From: Spirochaetia bacterium | GTDB lineage: Bacteria; Spirochaetota; Spirochaetia; Sphaerochaetales; Sphaerochaetaceae | Reading direction: 5' to 3' | NCBI GenBank assembly: GCA_022482625.1 | Contig: JAKVOU010000001.1 | Span: 1 to 64,000 of the forward strand | DNA: 64,000 nucleotides | Part shown: positions 16,410-26,546 of the stretch, in pieces | Numbering within the stretch: the stretch's first letter is position 1 | Layout of the letters: every line of letters begins with the position of its first letter | Made by a program: the position numbers and the translations under genes | The notes under the pieces: model-generated | What the model was told of the DNA's origin: nothing | Database searches by the model: none | What the model saw: only the letters and a program-made list of their open reading frames with translations

Positions 16410-17556
16410 GGTTTTTCTCCTCTTCGTGCGCCATGATGATACCAATCATACCAAGACAAAGCAACGGTATGTCCGTTGCAATGCTTGATACATCCCAGAG
16501 CATGCCTATAAGCACGGGGCCGATGAAATTGCCAAGATATTGTATGGCATTGAAAAGTCCGTTTGCAGTTCCTCTGGAAGCATTCGGTGTCAGTTCGTTT
16601 ACTTTGGAAGAAATGATCGTTACATTGGATGCATATCCTCCTGCGAACAAAGCAAGCCCGAGCATAGTGGACAGTAACGATACTTTCATTATGCATAGTA
16701 TCCCTATTGTGTCCAATAGGAACGAGAATCCCATCATCCGATAGCTGAAACCTTTGTTTACGGCCTGCACGGTCAGCCTGATCATCAATATTGCAACAGC
16801 CAAGGCCGGAATGAATACAATCCAAAGTTGTGTTTCCTTGAGCAACCCTTGCAGATGCATCGGAACAATGAAAAGGATAGATGTCAACATAAAATTGTTG
16901 ATGAATGCAGCACTGCAAAGCCTCATGAATGGCCTGTCCGCGAGGAACTGCCGCAAAGCTACGCCATTGATCCTTCCCGTTGTTTCCCTTGGCTTGCCTG
17001 AAGAGGGAGTGAAAAAGAGTATGTACAGCTCAGTCATGATGATGAAAATGGCACAGCAGAGGAAAATCTGGTTTACGGCCAGATAGTTGCGAAGCAATGG
17101 TCCGAGTATGAATGACAGCATTGCGCCGAATGAAACCATGAAGCTGAGGATTCCCATGGTCTTGGCTCGTTTGTCATCTGGTGCCATTCCTGCTATCCAT
17201 GAGTAGCCGACACCGATGATGGCTCCACAGCCTTGCAGCATCCTGGAAATGATAAGGGTATAGATTGATGTGGCGACATAGGCAAGCAACAGGCCCGCTA
17301 CCGTGATAGTAAGGCCGATGAGCAGTATTCTCTTTGTGCCGAACTTGTCGCTCAGCATGCCGAACGGTGTCTGCAGGATGGCTTGCATCAGACCGAATAT
17401 GCCCAATACCATTCCGGCAAGCATCGGCGTGTAACCAGTCAGTTGCGTACAATAGGTGGCAATGAACGGTGCTACGATGGAAAGTGACATCTGCCGTAGC
17501 ATGAGGGCCAGGCTGATCATGAAAATGGCTACGTCTGTATGTGTGGAATGTTTCAT
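16384..17556 (-). CDS. MFS transporter, probable drug efflux
   Basis: A 390-residue major facilitator with about twelve transmembrane segments. The loop 2-3 signature appears as GMLSDKFGTKRILLIG and is preceded by GIFGLMQAILQTPFG, as in DHA-type proton-driven efflux pumps. It is the first gene of a two-gene unit with a TetR regulator at its 3' end, the usual arrangement of an inducible pump. The substrate is unknown. Confidence 0.87.
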   Translation of the reverse strand: MKHSTHTDVAIFMISLALMLRQMSLSIVAPFIATYCTQLTGYTPMLAGMVLGIFGLMQAILQTPFGMLSDKFGTKRILLIGLTITVAGLLLAYVATSIYTLIISRMLQGCGAIIGVGYSWIAGMAPDDKRAKTMGILSFMVSFGAMLSFILGPLLRNYLAVNQIFLCCAIFIIMTELYILFFTPSSGKPRETTGRINGVALRQFLADRPFMRLCSAAFINNFMLTSILFIVPMHLQGLLKETQLWIVFIPALAVAILMIRLTVQAVNKGFSYRMMGFSFLLDTIGILCIMKVSLLSTMLGLALFAGGYASNVTIISSKVNELTPNASRGTANGLFNAIQYLGNFIGPVLIGMLWDVSSIATDIPLLCLGMIGIIMAHEEEKNHGNKRSYT

Positions 17557-17577
17557 GTAATGCTCCTGTGTACTATA

Positions 17578-17603
17578 GAAACTAAAATTGTATTTTTAGT
17601 TTC
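17578..17603. promoter_or_regulatory. Operator-like palindrome upstream of the MFS-TetR unit
   Basis: Perfect 10-bp arms GAAACTAAAA and TTTTAGTTTC around TTGTAT, 22 bp upstream of the MFS start codon. The size and place fit a TetR-family operator. Confidence 0.7.
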
Positions 17604-17795
17604 CAACAGGTGAAAATATCTTAGTATTTTTACTTTTCGTCAAGTGTTCGCTAGCCAAAAACAATAAAAATACTATGGCTTGGAGCTCTGGTTCTGTTGT
17701 TGCGTTTCTTTGTCGGAACCGGAATGCCTGATGTATTCCCACTCATGGCGCATATGTTGTATGGTAGAGGAAAACCCTGGATTGGAGGAACTTAC

Positions 17796-19007
17796 GTGGA
17801 TAAAATTCAGATGAAAACCCCTATCGTCGAACTCGATGGCGATGAGATGACAAGGATTCTCTGGAAAATGATCAAGGATGAACTTATCATCCCTTATGTT
17901 GATTTGAAGAGCAATTACTATGACCTTGGACTGGTAAACCGGGAAAAGACCAAGGACCAGGTAACCGTCGATGCGGCCAATGCCATCAAGCAGCTTGGAG
18001 TAGGTGTCAAATGTGCTACGATTACGCCAAATGAACAGCGTATGAGTGAGTATCACCTGACAGAAAAATATAAAAGTCCCAATGGTACACTCAGGGCTAT
18101 CTTGGATGGTACGGTTTTCCGTACACCGATTACCATCGATTCCATCAAACCTGTGGTCAGGAATTGGAAGAAACCCATTACCATCGCCAGACATGCCTAT
18201 GGTGACGTGTACAAGGCGACTGAATACAGGGTAGAGGAACCTGGCAAGGCTGAACTGCTGTTTACCGGGGAAAGTGGCAAGACGGTGCGCAAGACCATCT
18301 ATGAATTCGAGTGTCCCGGAGTGCTTCAGGCACAGTACAACAAGGACAATTCAATAACCAGCTTTGCCCATAGTTGTTTCAAGTTTGCTCTTGCCACGCA
18401 TCAGGATCTATGGTTTTCAAGCAAGGATACGATCAGCAAAAGCTATGACCAGCGTTTCAGACAGATTTTCCAGGACCTGTACGAAGACACATACAAGCAG
18501 AAATTCGAAGAAGCTGGCCTGACATATTTCTATACGCTTATCGATGATGCCGTTGCCAGGGTCATCCGCAGCGAAGGTGGGTTCATCTGGGCCTGCAAGA
18601 ACTACGATGGGGACGTCATGTCCGATATGGTTTCCACAGCTTTCGGTTCCTTGGCCATGATGACAAGCGTACTTGTTTCTCCGGATGGAAAGTACGAGTA
18701 TGAGGCAGCTCACGGTACGGTAACCAGGCATTACTATCGGTATCTGAAAGGCGAAGATACTTCAACAAATCCTATGGCAACCATCTATGCTTGGACGGGA
18801 GCACTGAAGAAGCGTGGAGAACTCGATGGCTTGCATGATCTTTCACAGTTTGCAGATCAGCTGGAAGCTGCCTGCATGCAGACGCTTGACGATGGGATAA
18901 TGACGAAGGACCTTGCTCATTTGGCAGAAGGTATCAAGGTGACCGCAGTCAATACGGCCCAGTTCATCAGTGCGATCAGAAAGCATCTGGATGCCATCAG
19001 AGGCTAA
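17796..19007 (+). CDS. icd: NADP-dependent isocitrate dehydrogenase, eukaryote-type
   Basis: A 403-residue enzyme making 2-oxoglutarate, CO2 and NADPH from isocitrate in the cytoplasm. It belongs to the homodimeric eukaryote-like subfamily: PIVELDGDEMTRILW at the N-terminus, KSPNGTLRAILDGTVFRTPI, the metal-site segment NYDGDVMSDMVSTAFG, and AAHGTVTRHY with downstream STNPMATIYAW for NADP. The start is the GTG at 17796, preceded by GGAGG at 7-bp spacing; the frame runs on upstream to 17697 with no support. It supplies 2-oxoglutarate, and thus glutamate, for the proline genes elsewhere in the window. Confidence 0.93.
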   Translation: MDKIQMKTPIVELDGDEMTRILWKMIKDELIIPYVDLKSNYYDLGLVNREKTKDQVTVDAANAIKQLGVGVKCATITPNEQRMSEYHLTEKYKSPNGTLRAILDGTVFRTPITIDSIKPVVRNWKKPITIARHAYGDVYKATEYRVEEPGKAELLFTGESGKTVRKTIYEFECPGVLQAQYNKDNSITSFAHSCFKFALATHQDLWFSSKDTISKSYDQRFRQIFQDLYEDTYKQKFEEAGLTYFYTLIDDAVARVIRSEGGFIWACKNYDGDVMSDMVSTAFGSLAMMTSVLVSPDGKYEYEAAHGTVTRHYYRYLKGEDTSTNPMATIYAWTGALKKRGELDGLHDLSQFADQLEAACMQTLDDGIMTKDLAHLAEGIKVTAVNTAQFISAIRKHLDAIRG

Positions 19008-19023
19008 GAAAACATGGTCGGAT

Positions 19024-19050
19024 TGACCGGATAGTCTTGCTGTCCGGTCA
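19024..19050. terminator. Hairpin between convergent icd and the PHP phosphatase gene
   Basis: TGACCGGA and TCCGGTCA form an 8-bp stem over an 11-nt loop between two convergent genes. It overlaps the last codon of the minus-strand gene. There is no T run, so the terminator role is tentative. Confidence 0.4.
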
Positions 19051-19683
19051 GAGACCGAGATCCTGTGCCTTTTGGGCAACGAGAGGATATTTCGCATATG
19101 CCATTACCAACTGTACAGGAGCTTCCAGGTTACCGTGGTTGTCTGAGGCAAAGACATCAATAAGGTCCCTGTCAAGGTATTCCTTGGTTTTCGGCAGATT
19201 GATGTCTTCTGCATTGCATTGGAAAATTACGCCCATGTCCTGGAGCTGCTTGAAAAGGTCTCCGTTCCATGTCAGCCATGGAAAACGTTCTACATGTGCG
19301 ATGATTACCCTGTATCCTTTGTCTTGGACCATCTTGATTTTCTGTATGATGAAATTAGGTGGGAACAATACCGGAAATTCTATGAGATAGAATTGATTTC
19401 CGATAGGAATGCCTTGGATATCCTTTTCACTGTCCTTGACGAATATTTCAGAACCCAAGTAGCAGGTGATGCCTAAGTCTTCCGCAATGGCCTTGCAGTT
19501 TTCATAGGTATGCATGATGTTCGGTATATCTGTGTGTACGTATGGATTGAACAGATGCGGGGTAAATACCAATGAGGTAATGAAGCATTGGGCATATGCC
19601 CGAAACATCTTTGGCAGCAGGCTTTCGTCTTTCAGACCATCATCAATGCCGGGAAGCAGGTGTGTGTGGATATCAATGTACAT
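19048..19683 (-). CDS. CpsB/CapC family PHP-type protein-tyrosine phosphatase
   Basis: A 211-residue metal-dependent phosphatase of the PHP superfamily. Metal motifs are IDIHTHLLPGIDDG at the N-terminus, TPHLFNPY, GSEIF, IAHVERFPW and the C-terminal ASDNHG. Relatives (CpsB, Wzb-like YwqE) dephosphorylate bacterial tyrosine kinases that control capsule or exopolysaccharide synthesis. No such kinase is in view here. The ATG at 19683 is preceded by AGGAGC. Confidence 0.85.
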   Translation of the reverse strand: MYIDIHTHLLPGIDDGLKDESLLPKMFRAYAQCFITSLVFTPHLFNPYVHTDIPNIMHTYENCKAIAEDLGITCYLGSEIFVKDSEKDIQGIPIGNQFYLIEFPVLFPPNFIIQKIKMVQDKGYRVIIAHVERFPWLTWNGDLFKQLQDMGVIFQCNAEDINLPKTKEYLDRDLIDVFASDNHGNLEAPVQLVMAYAKYPLVAQKAQDLGL

Positions 19684-19756
19684 GCTCCTATAATACCTTT
19701 TCTCATTATTTTGTACATGGCTTGTTTTTTGCTTTTAGATGAGTGCTTTTGACAAT

Positions 19757-21382
19757 TCAATCAGTTAGTCTGAAAAATTCAATGCCATTTTCTGTTTCGG
19801 TGATGAGATAGTATGCAGGCTGCTGACTCCTGTGAGTCCTGACAAAGTCCTTCACAGCCATCTTGTCCAGCAAGGCAAGTTCATTTGGATCGTAGCGGAG
19901 GCTTACTTCAGGTTCTTCCTTGCAGTCCATCAGATAGTCGATGCCTTGATGGAGTTCGACAAAGGAGATGACAGCATCCTCAATCTCTGTGTCTTTGCAG
20001 TCCTTCAGCAATTGTCTGATGAATAGTTCCTGCTGTCCATAGATATCTTCCTCTTTGTTCCTGTGTTCAATGAACAGTGCAAACTCCTTGAACAGTTGGC
20101 TTGCCGTGAGTCCCGTGGCTTCAAGGACCGTGTGGAGGAACATGGAAGCCCCTCCTTTTGTGTAGAATTCATCACATCCGTGCTTGATTACCATGGCTTC
20201 CTGTAACTCGGCAGGACTCAATGTCGATGTACAACGGATAGTGTACGTATCGTCATCACTGACTTCAAGGCCAAGTTTTGCTGCCTCATGCGCCAGTTTT
20301 GTCCCGGGCAGGAGGGAAAGCGGAAATATGTCCAGGTTGCTTGGTTGCAGACCTGTGGCAAAGTTGAGGCTTTCTTTGAATTTTTCCAGGGTATCTCCGG
20401 GAAGACCGATGATGAGGTCCAAACCGAAGACGATGCCGCTTTTTACCAACATCCTGACTTTTTCTTCAAATAGCTTACGGTCAAATTTACGGTCAGCGGC
20501 TTCCAATACATCCTTATGGATACTTTGCAAGCCGATCTGGAGAGAACAGTAGATTTGGCTGAATGCCTCGACGAGGTCTTCATCCAGCAGCTCGGCTCTG
20601 AGCTCGAAGGTGAAATGGACATCAGGAGCCTTGTCCCTGATCATGTGAAGGATGTGCAGGGTCCGTTCCTTGTTGATATTGAAGGTCGGGTCCAGTACGA
20701 ATACGTCGGCCACGCCTTTGCTTACGATATAGTCAAGTTCCGCTTCCGTCCGTGCCATGGGATAGTCCCTGACGCTTCTCAGGCCTTTTGATTCAAAACA
20801 GAATGCGCAGTGATATGGACATCCTCTTGTCATTTCCCAAAGGATGGAGCAACCCGGAAAAAGGAAGGGATCGGCAGTATGGGTAAGCAATGGGGAATCG
20901 AGGCTTTCCAGATTCCTGATGCTAGCGAAGCTTGGTACGGTACATTCTTGAGTATAAATGCCTTTCCCTTCAGGTTTTTTCCCTTCTTTCAGCTGGACAA
21001 GGGCTGCAGGGGTACTTTCTTCACCCTCACCGACAACAAGGAAATCAAATCCATCTTTCCTGAAATTGCTGTAGTTGGCGCTGATCTCGGTTCCACCTGC
21101 GAACAGCCATCCTTTGTAGTTGGACTTCTTCAATGTTTCATGAAAGGAAGAAAACCATTTCCGGTTCCACAGGTAGATTGAAAAACCGATGCCATCAGGA
21201 TGTTTCACAAGTATCTGCTTAGCGGCTTTCTCCGGCTCATCCGCAAGGCAGAAGAGGGATGTGTTGACGGAACAGTCCGAAAGCTGTGGGGTGTGCTCCA
21301 GTGCTGTCTGGATGCAGAGGGCTCCCAGGGGGTAGGAAAGGTTGTCTTTTTCAATAGCTGTCGAAACAAGTTCAATATGCAT
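19757..21382 (-). CDS. B12-binding domain radical SAM protein (DUF4080 type)
   Basis: A 541-residue protein. Residues 1 to about 140 form a cobalamin-binding-like Rossmann domain without an obvious DxHxxG motif. A radical SAM barrel follows with the cluster motif TRGCPYHCAFCFE (Cx3Cx2C), then DVFVLDPTFNINKERT and LQIGLQS. The C-terminal part matches the DUF4080 pattern. The reaction is unknown; relatives are often annotated as magnesium-protoporphyrin cyclase-like by mistake. It is divergent from a second radical SAM gene. Confidence 0.85.
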   Translation of the reverse strand: MHIELVSTAIEKDNLSYPLGALCIQTALEHTPQLSDCSVNTSLFCLADEPEKAAKQILVKHPDGIGFSIYLWNRKWFSSFHETLKKSNYKGWLFAGGTEISANYSNFRKDGFDFLVVGEGEESTPAALVQLKEGKKPEGKGIYTQECTVPSFASIRNLESLDSPLLTHTADPFLFPGCSILWEMTRGCPYHCAFCFESKGLRSVRDYPMARTEAELDYIVSKGVADVFVLDPTFNINKERTLHILHMIRDKAPDVHFTFELRAELLDEDLVEAFSQIYCSLQIGLQSIHKDVLEAADRKFDRKLFEEKVRMLVKSGIVFGLDLIIGLPGDTLEKFKESLNFATGLQPSNLDIFPLSLLPGTKLAHEAAKLGLEVSDDDTYTIRCTSTLSPAELQEAMVIKHGCDEFYTKGGASMFLHTVLEATGLTASQLFKEFALFIEHRNKEEDIYGQQELFIRQLLKDCKDTEIEDAVISFVELHQGIDYLMDCKEEPEVSLRYDPNELALLDKMAVKDFVRTHRSQQPAYYLITETENGIEFFRLTD

Positions 21383-21473
21383 GGCAATAATCTAGCAGAA
21401 AGGACAAAGGACTGCAATTGCACATGTCTGACCCATATTGCAATGGAAGTGGAAAGCAACGTACAGTAGCGGT

Positions 21474-23342
21474 ATGAAACAAGATGAGTATCGTGCTGCA
21501 TTTCTTCCGGTGACGAAACAGGATATGGAAAACCGTGGCTGGGAACAGCTGGATATCGTGATGATAAGTGCCGATGCCTATGTGGACCATCCGTCCTTCG
21601 GCGTTCCTTTGCTGGCCCGCTTGCTGGAAAGCAAGGGCTACAAGGTCGGTATCATAGCTCAGCCGGATTGGCAGGATGACAAGGCGTTTCTCAAGTTAGG
21701 TGTGCCACGGCTTTGCTGCATGATAGGAACTGGTAATATTGATTCCATGGTTCTGAAGTATACCAGTGCCAATAAGCCGAGAAGTGAAGATTTCTACGCT
21801 CCCGGAGGCAAGTCCGGGTTCCGCCCTGATCGGGTCGCTCCTGTCTATGTATCCAAGGCGAGGCAGGCTTTCGGTAAGGATGTGCCGATCATCATCGGAG
21901 GCTTGGAAGCTTCACTGCGCCGGTTTGCCCATTATGATTTCTGGAGTGACAGGATCCGCAATTCCGTTTTGCTTGATGCCAAGGCTGACATGCTTATTTA
22001 CGGGATGGGTGAGAAACAGACCTTGGAAATTGTCCGAAGGCTTCAGGAAGGCCAGAAGGTGGAAGAACTTACCGATATCAAGGGAACCTGTGTTTCATTT
22101 TCTGAAAAGCATAAGGAAGAGATTCTTAAAAATTCCGTATGGCCGCTTGTTATGTTACCTTCTTTTGAAGAGGTCGCTGGCAGAGATAAGAAGTCAAACC
22201 GTCCGACCGAGGAAGGGAAACGGGCGTATGCAGAGGCCTTTCAAATGCAACTTGAGCATGAAAACCCGCTCAAGAGTACACGCATACTCCAGCAAAGTGG
22301 CAATCGTTATGTATTGCAGAATCCTCCCGCCGACAGGTTGACGACAAAGGAGTTTGACAGCTTGTATGAACTGCCTTACACGAGGATGGCCCATCCCGAT
22401 TATGACAAGGACGGTGGGGTTCCTGCCTTGAGGGAAGTACAGTTTTCCATTACGAGCAACAGGGGGTGTTTCGGAGGGTGTTCCTTCTGTGCTATTACCA
22501 GTCACCAAGGTAGGATGATTCAGATCAGAAGCAAGGAGAGCCTTGTACGTGAGGCAACATCATTGACCAAGCTCAACGGTTTCAAGGGCTATATCCATGA
22601 CTTGGGAGGGCCTACTGCCAATTTCCAAGGTTTGGCTTGTATGAAGCAAAGCAAAGCCGGTCCCTGTGATCAAAGGCAATGTCTGTTTCCTTCTCCATGC
22701 CTGAATCTGCAGGATACCCACCGGCACTATCTGGAAATCTTGGAAGCGGTTGAGGCAGTCCCTGGGGTCAAGAAGGTTTTCATACGGTCTGGCATCAGAT
22801 TCGATTATCTGATGGAAGTCTGTTCTCCTGAGATCAGGGAGCAGTTCATTGACCATATGGTAACCCATAATGTCAGTGGTCAGCTCAAGGTGGCACCGGA
22901 ACATATTGATCCGCAGGTGCTTGCCGTAATGGGCAAGCCTCGGGTAGGGGCCTATGAGGCTTTTGAGGAAGCATTCCATCAGGCAAACCATAAGCATGGG
23001 TTGAAACAGTACCTTATTCCGTATTTCATTGCCGCCCATCCTGGTTCTACACTGCAGAGTGCGTTGAAGCTGGCACTGTACCTCAAGAAGGTCGGTTTTG
23101 TGCCTGATCAGTGCCAGGAGTTCTATCCGACACCGGGTACTGTTTCTACCTGCATGTACTATACCGGATTGGATCCCCGGCCCGGTATGGATTTCGCTCC
23201 TGTCTATGTGCCGAAGGGACGGGAGCGTACCTTACAGAGGGCATTGCTTCAATTCAATAAACCTGGCAATGCCAAGCTGGTCAAGGAAGCCCTGCAACTT
23301 TGTGATCGGATGGATCTCTATCATGTACTATGCAGGAGATAA
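21474..23342 (+). CDS. YgiQ family radical SAM protein
   Basis: A 622-residue YgiQ-type protein. The N-terminal domain starts FLPVTKQDMENRGW and contains VDHPSFGVPLLARLLESKGYKVGIIAQPDW. The radical SAM cluster motif is NRGCFGGCSFCAI, followed by HDLGGPTANF, both diagnostic of the family. The function is unknown across the family. I chose the ATG at 21474 because it matches the usual family N-terminus; a longer frame from 21438 would overlap the divergent promoter region. Confidence 0.9.
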   Translation: MKQDEYRAAFLPVTKQDMENRGWEQLDIVMISADAYVDHPSFGVPLLARLLESKGYKVGIIAQPDWQDDKAFLKLGVPRLCCMIGTGNIDSMVLKYTSANKPRSEDFYAPGGKSGFRPDRVAPVYVSKARQAFGKDVPIIIGGLEASLRRFAHYDFWSDRIRNSVLLDAKADMLIYGMGEKQTLEIVRRLQEGQKVEELTDIKGTCVSFSEKHKEEILKNSVWPLVMLPSFEEVAGRDKKSNRPTEEGKRAYAEAFQMQLEHENPLKSTRILQQSGNRYVLQNPPADRLTTKEFDSLYELPYTRMAHPDYDKDGGVPALREVQFSITSNRGCFGGCSFCAITSHQGRMIQIRSKESLVREATSLTKLNGFKGYIHDLGGPTANFQGLACMKQSKAGPCDQRQCLFPSPCLNLQDTHRHYLEILEAVEAVPGVKKVFIRSGIRFDYLMEVCSPEIREQFIDHMVTHNVSGQLKVAPEHIDPQVLAVMGKPRVGAYEAFEEAFHQANHKHGLKQYLIPYFIAAHPGSTLQSALKLALYLKKVGFVPDQCQEFYPTPGTVSTCMYYTGLDPRPGMDFAPVYVPKGRERTLQRALLQFNKPGNAKLVKEALQLCDRMDLYHVLCRR

Positions 23343-23680
23343 TGACAGTAAAGATGTGGCACTTGTGTCACTATTTGTAGTAGCAGTTCAATGATGAAAA
23401 ATATGCATAAATCGGTGGATTTAACTTGTGACTGTTTTTATAATTTCTAATAATATCTGATATAGATAAAATATTCTTTATACAAACTGTGCATAAATAT
23501 TGTTTGTTTAGGAAATAAAATTTAATAAATATATGATTTTTCTTACATTTTATGATAGTTGTCTATTGTGAATAATGAAAGTTATGACATAATCAAACCT
23601 GAAAAAAGAAAATCTGCATGGAAAGGTGTTTCTGTATTTGTATGGAAACACTTTCTTCTTGGATTGAAAGAGGTTCTGTT
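23343..23680. other. AT-rich region upstream of the retroelement target gene
   Basis: About 340 bp, very AT-rich, with no supported gene. It presumably carries the promoter of the lipoprotein gene, but several weak -10-like sequences prevent a firm call. Confidence 0.4.
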
Positions 23681-25943
23681 ATGTCCATAAACAAGAGACT
23701 GAAATCTGCTAGAGGTGTATATAAACTTTTGTTCATTGCTTTACTTGCTGTTTTATTATTGCTGGTAGGTTGCAAGGACCCTGATCCCTACGGTGAACTG
23801 CAGTTTGGCTTAGACGAAGGTACGTCCAAGTCAATAACTCCCGGAAGCAGTGCCAAGGTCACCCAGGTGTCCTTCTGGGGGGAAGAGACAAACAGCAGCA
23901 AGACGCTTTCCAAGCAGACATTGATCCTCGGTGAAAAGAATACGGTCTCCAGCATTCCCGTAGGCACCTGGGACTTCCATGTGGAAGGGATGAACAGCGA
24001 CGGGACGGTGATCACCGAACAGGCCGATGCAACCGGAGTCGCAGTCAACTCAGGGAAGACGAGTTCCATCAGCTTCACCCTGCATTACCTTACAAGTGAC
24101 AACGGGACCTATAGCATAGGGATAGGCTGGCCGGATGACCTGTCATCGACCTTTACCAAGGTTGAGGGCAAGCCTCGGGGACAGCTGGTATGAAGGAGCC
24201 GTGAGCGGGGGCAGTGCGACGGTGAGTGGCAGTGCCGCTGCAGGCGACTACATGGTAGGGGTGAGGTTCACCAATCCCTCCGGTACACAGATTACTTTCT
24301 CAGGGATGGACATGGTGAACGTGTTCACGGGGCTGGAGTCGAGCGGGACGATCAGCTTCGAGGACGCAGACTTTGCCAAGGCGGCACAGCCGACGATAAG
24401 CACAGGGGATGTGACCGGCGGCAAGCAGGTGACCATGGCAACCGATACAGCAGAAGCGGCAATCTACTACACGACAGACGGGACTGACCCTGCCACCAGC
24501 AGTACGAGAGAGAGCTATACAGCTCCGTTCACCTTGGCAGAGAGCAAGACGATAAAGGCGGTTGCCGTGAAGGCAGACCTGCTGGATTCAGAGGGAGCCA
24601 GCCAAGTCGTCACGGTTTCTGCTGTTGCGACACCGACTTTCAGCCTGAGTTCAGGAGATTCGCAAGATGTTGCCATCAGCTGCAAGACTGGCGGAGCAAC
24701 CGTCCATTACCGGTATGCAGTAGGCAACGGAAGCTACGGGAGCTGGACAGAAGGGATGGCAGTGCCGGTGACGCAGGGCAAGGAGCTCAAGGTGGAGGCC
24801 TATGCAGAAAAGGACGGGATGGTCAGGTCTGCCACAGGGACACAGGCCTACAGCGTTGCCACAGGACCAGACTTCAGCAAGACCACCGGAACCTACAGCA
24901 ATACATTTACGCTGACACTGACCGGCGATACCATACGCTACAAGGCAGGAAGCGGTACCTACCGGACCTACTCGTCAGGCATCAGCATCGCAAGCACAGG
25001 GACGACGGTCACGGCATTCGACGAGGCAAGCGGAGAAGTGAACTCTGCACCTGTGAGCAATACCTACACGCTCAAAGTAACGACACCAGTCATTTCCCAG
25101 AGTGACACCACCGGAGGGCAGAAGGTAAGCATCAGCTGTGGGACCAGCGGAGCAACCATCCACTATACGACAGATGGGAGCACGCCTGCATCGTCCAGCA
25201 CTGCCTACGCCGGCGCAATCACGCTGACATCAAGTACGACGGTCAAGGCCATTGCGGTGAAGGACAACTTTGCCAGTTCCGAAGTGGCAAGCAAGGCAGT
25301 TACAGTTTCAACAGTAACGACACCGACTTTCAGTCCCACAGGCTGTACTTTCAGTGATACGCAAAGCGTAACAATGACAAGTACTAGCGGGGCCACCATC
25401 TACTATACGACAGATGGTACTACACCGACGACAAGCAGCAGCCATGTTACATCAGGAGGAAGCATTACCCTCAGTGCCACAACGACGGTAAAGGCGATGG
25501 CAGTAAAGAGTGGCATAGCAAACAGCAGTGTGGCAAGTACAACCTATAAAACCTATTCCGTAGGAGATGAAGGTCCTGCGGGAGGAAAAGTTTTCTATGA
25601 CAAAGGTTCTTATATTGATGACTGGCGGTATCTTGAGGCTGCTCCTGCTGATGAAAGCGGAACATATACTTGGTATTCAGCAAAAAGTAAATGTTCCAAT
25701 AAGACGGTATCATATGGCGAAAAAACATATGATGATTGGTTCCTGCCATCAGTGGGTGAGTTATATGAAATGTACGAGCAAAAAGATAGTATCGGAGGAT
25801 TCGTTAGTAGTCAGTATTGGAGTTCTTCTCAGTCCGGCGCTTACAGCGCGGGCGCGGTCAGCGTGGTCTTCAGCAGTGGCACCTGGTACGACGACTACAG
25901 CAGGAAGCACATCCACTCTGTTCGGGCTGTGCGGGCTTTCTGA
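23681..25943 (+). pseudogene. DGR target: surface lipoprotein with chitobiase-like repeats and a variable lectin-like tail (frameshifted)
   Basis: The first frame (23681-24193) encodes a lipoprotein signal ending LLVGC and a Ser/Thr-rich stretch. After AAG at 24170-24172 one extra C (24173 or 24174) ends it early. The second frame continues directly as LGDSWYEGAV to 25943, restoring about 753 residues. The middle holds three or four CHB_HEX_C-type repeats (YYTTDGTDPATSS, HYTTDGSTPASSS, YYTTDGTTPTTSS). The last 120 residues (GPAGGKVFYDKG..WRYLEAAP..DDWFLPSVGELYEMY) match the DUF1566/Lcl C-terminal, C-type-lectin-like domain found in Treponema DGR targets such as TvpA. The final 37 residues are the variable repeat. 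The start has GAGG upstream. An assembly error at the frameshift is possible. Confidence 0.85.
25830..25940 (+). repeat. DGR variable repeat (VR)
   Basis: The last 111 bp of the target gene align with the template repeat at 26547-26648. They share a CAGTCC start and a GTTCGGGCTGTGCGGGCT end, the likely initiation-of-mutagenic-homing segment. In the alignable left part I count 17 mismatches, and 16 of them are at template adenines (A to G, T or C). The VR is 9 bp longer than the TR: two codons extra near AGCGCG/GGCGCG and a net one codon in the right part. The next codon after VR is the TGA stop. Confidence 0.9.
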
Positions 25944-26002
25944 TTACCTATTTGTCTATTTGACTATTTTAAAAGGAGGTGCAGGAACTTGGGGCCCTGC
26001 AC

Positions 26003-26365
26003 ATGAAATACAAGGAGCTTTCTGTGGCATTATACTATGACTTGCCGGTATTCCATGATGTGTACCATATGATCCTGTTGCTTTTTCAGTATACAAAAGA
26101 TTTTCCGCGGAAATACAAGTTTACGCTGGGACAAGATATGAAAAGGGATGGTATTGTATTGGTACGTAGTATTTATCGTGCGAACAAAGCCATGGAAAAA
26201 CGGAGATATCTGGAGCAGTTCCTTGATGACTGAGAGATTCTGAAATTTGAAATTCGGCTTTGTGTTGATCTCAGAATCATGAGCATGAAACGGCAGGCAG
26301 CCCTTGCCGTATATATGGAACGAATAGGAAAACAAATCATCGGTTGGCGTAATGCCAGTCGGTGA
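26003..26365 (+). pseudogene. avd: DGR accessory variability determinant (Avd), interrupted by in-frame TGA
   Basis: The four-helix-bundle Avd protein binds the reverse transcriptase and template RNA. The frame reads KYKELSVALYYDLPVFHDVYH, then FPRKYKFTLGQDM, a typical Avd start. It stops at a TGA (26231-26233) after LEQFLDD. In the same frame it continues EILKFEIRLCVDLRIMS to GKQIIGWRNASR and a second TGA at 26363-26365, which is exactly the normal Avd C-terminus (..IGRQLGGWLKS type). So one nonsense codon removes the last third. The strong site AAAGGAGGT (25972-25980) is far from the ATG at 26003, so an alternative start codon between them is possible. Confidence 0.82.
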
Positions 26366-26496
26366 AGGCCGGAATGACTGTGGTTACGGCCATAGCTAGC
26401 GAGCCAGGCTTTGGATGAAAGCGGCAGGAAGTCTGTATGGTAATACACACAGGGAAATGGTCTGACAAAGACGGGCGTCTCTGTCAGCAAAACGCT

Positions 26497-26538
26497 CCTG
26501 CGTCATTGGATTTGGTCCGTATGCGAGCTAGACGCAGG
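26497..26538. repeat. Inverted repeat just upstream of the template repeat
   Basis: CCTGCGTC (26497-26504) and GACGCAGG (26531-26538), 8 bp perfect with a 26-nt loop, end 9 bp before the TR. DGR template RNAs are structured on both sides of the TR, so this may be part of the RNA fold recognised by Avd and RT. Confidence 0.5.
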
Positions 26539-26546
26539 GCCTGTTG

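Noticed and set aside
26231-26233. TGA in avd as a recoded sense codon
   Set aside because: TGA serves as the normal stop of many genes in the window, and no selenocysteine element is visible.
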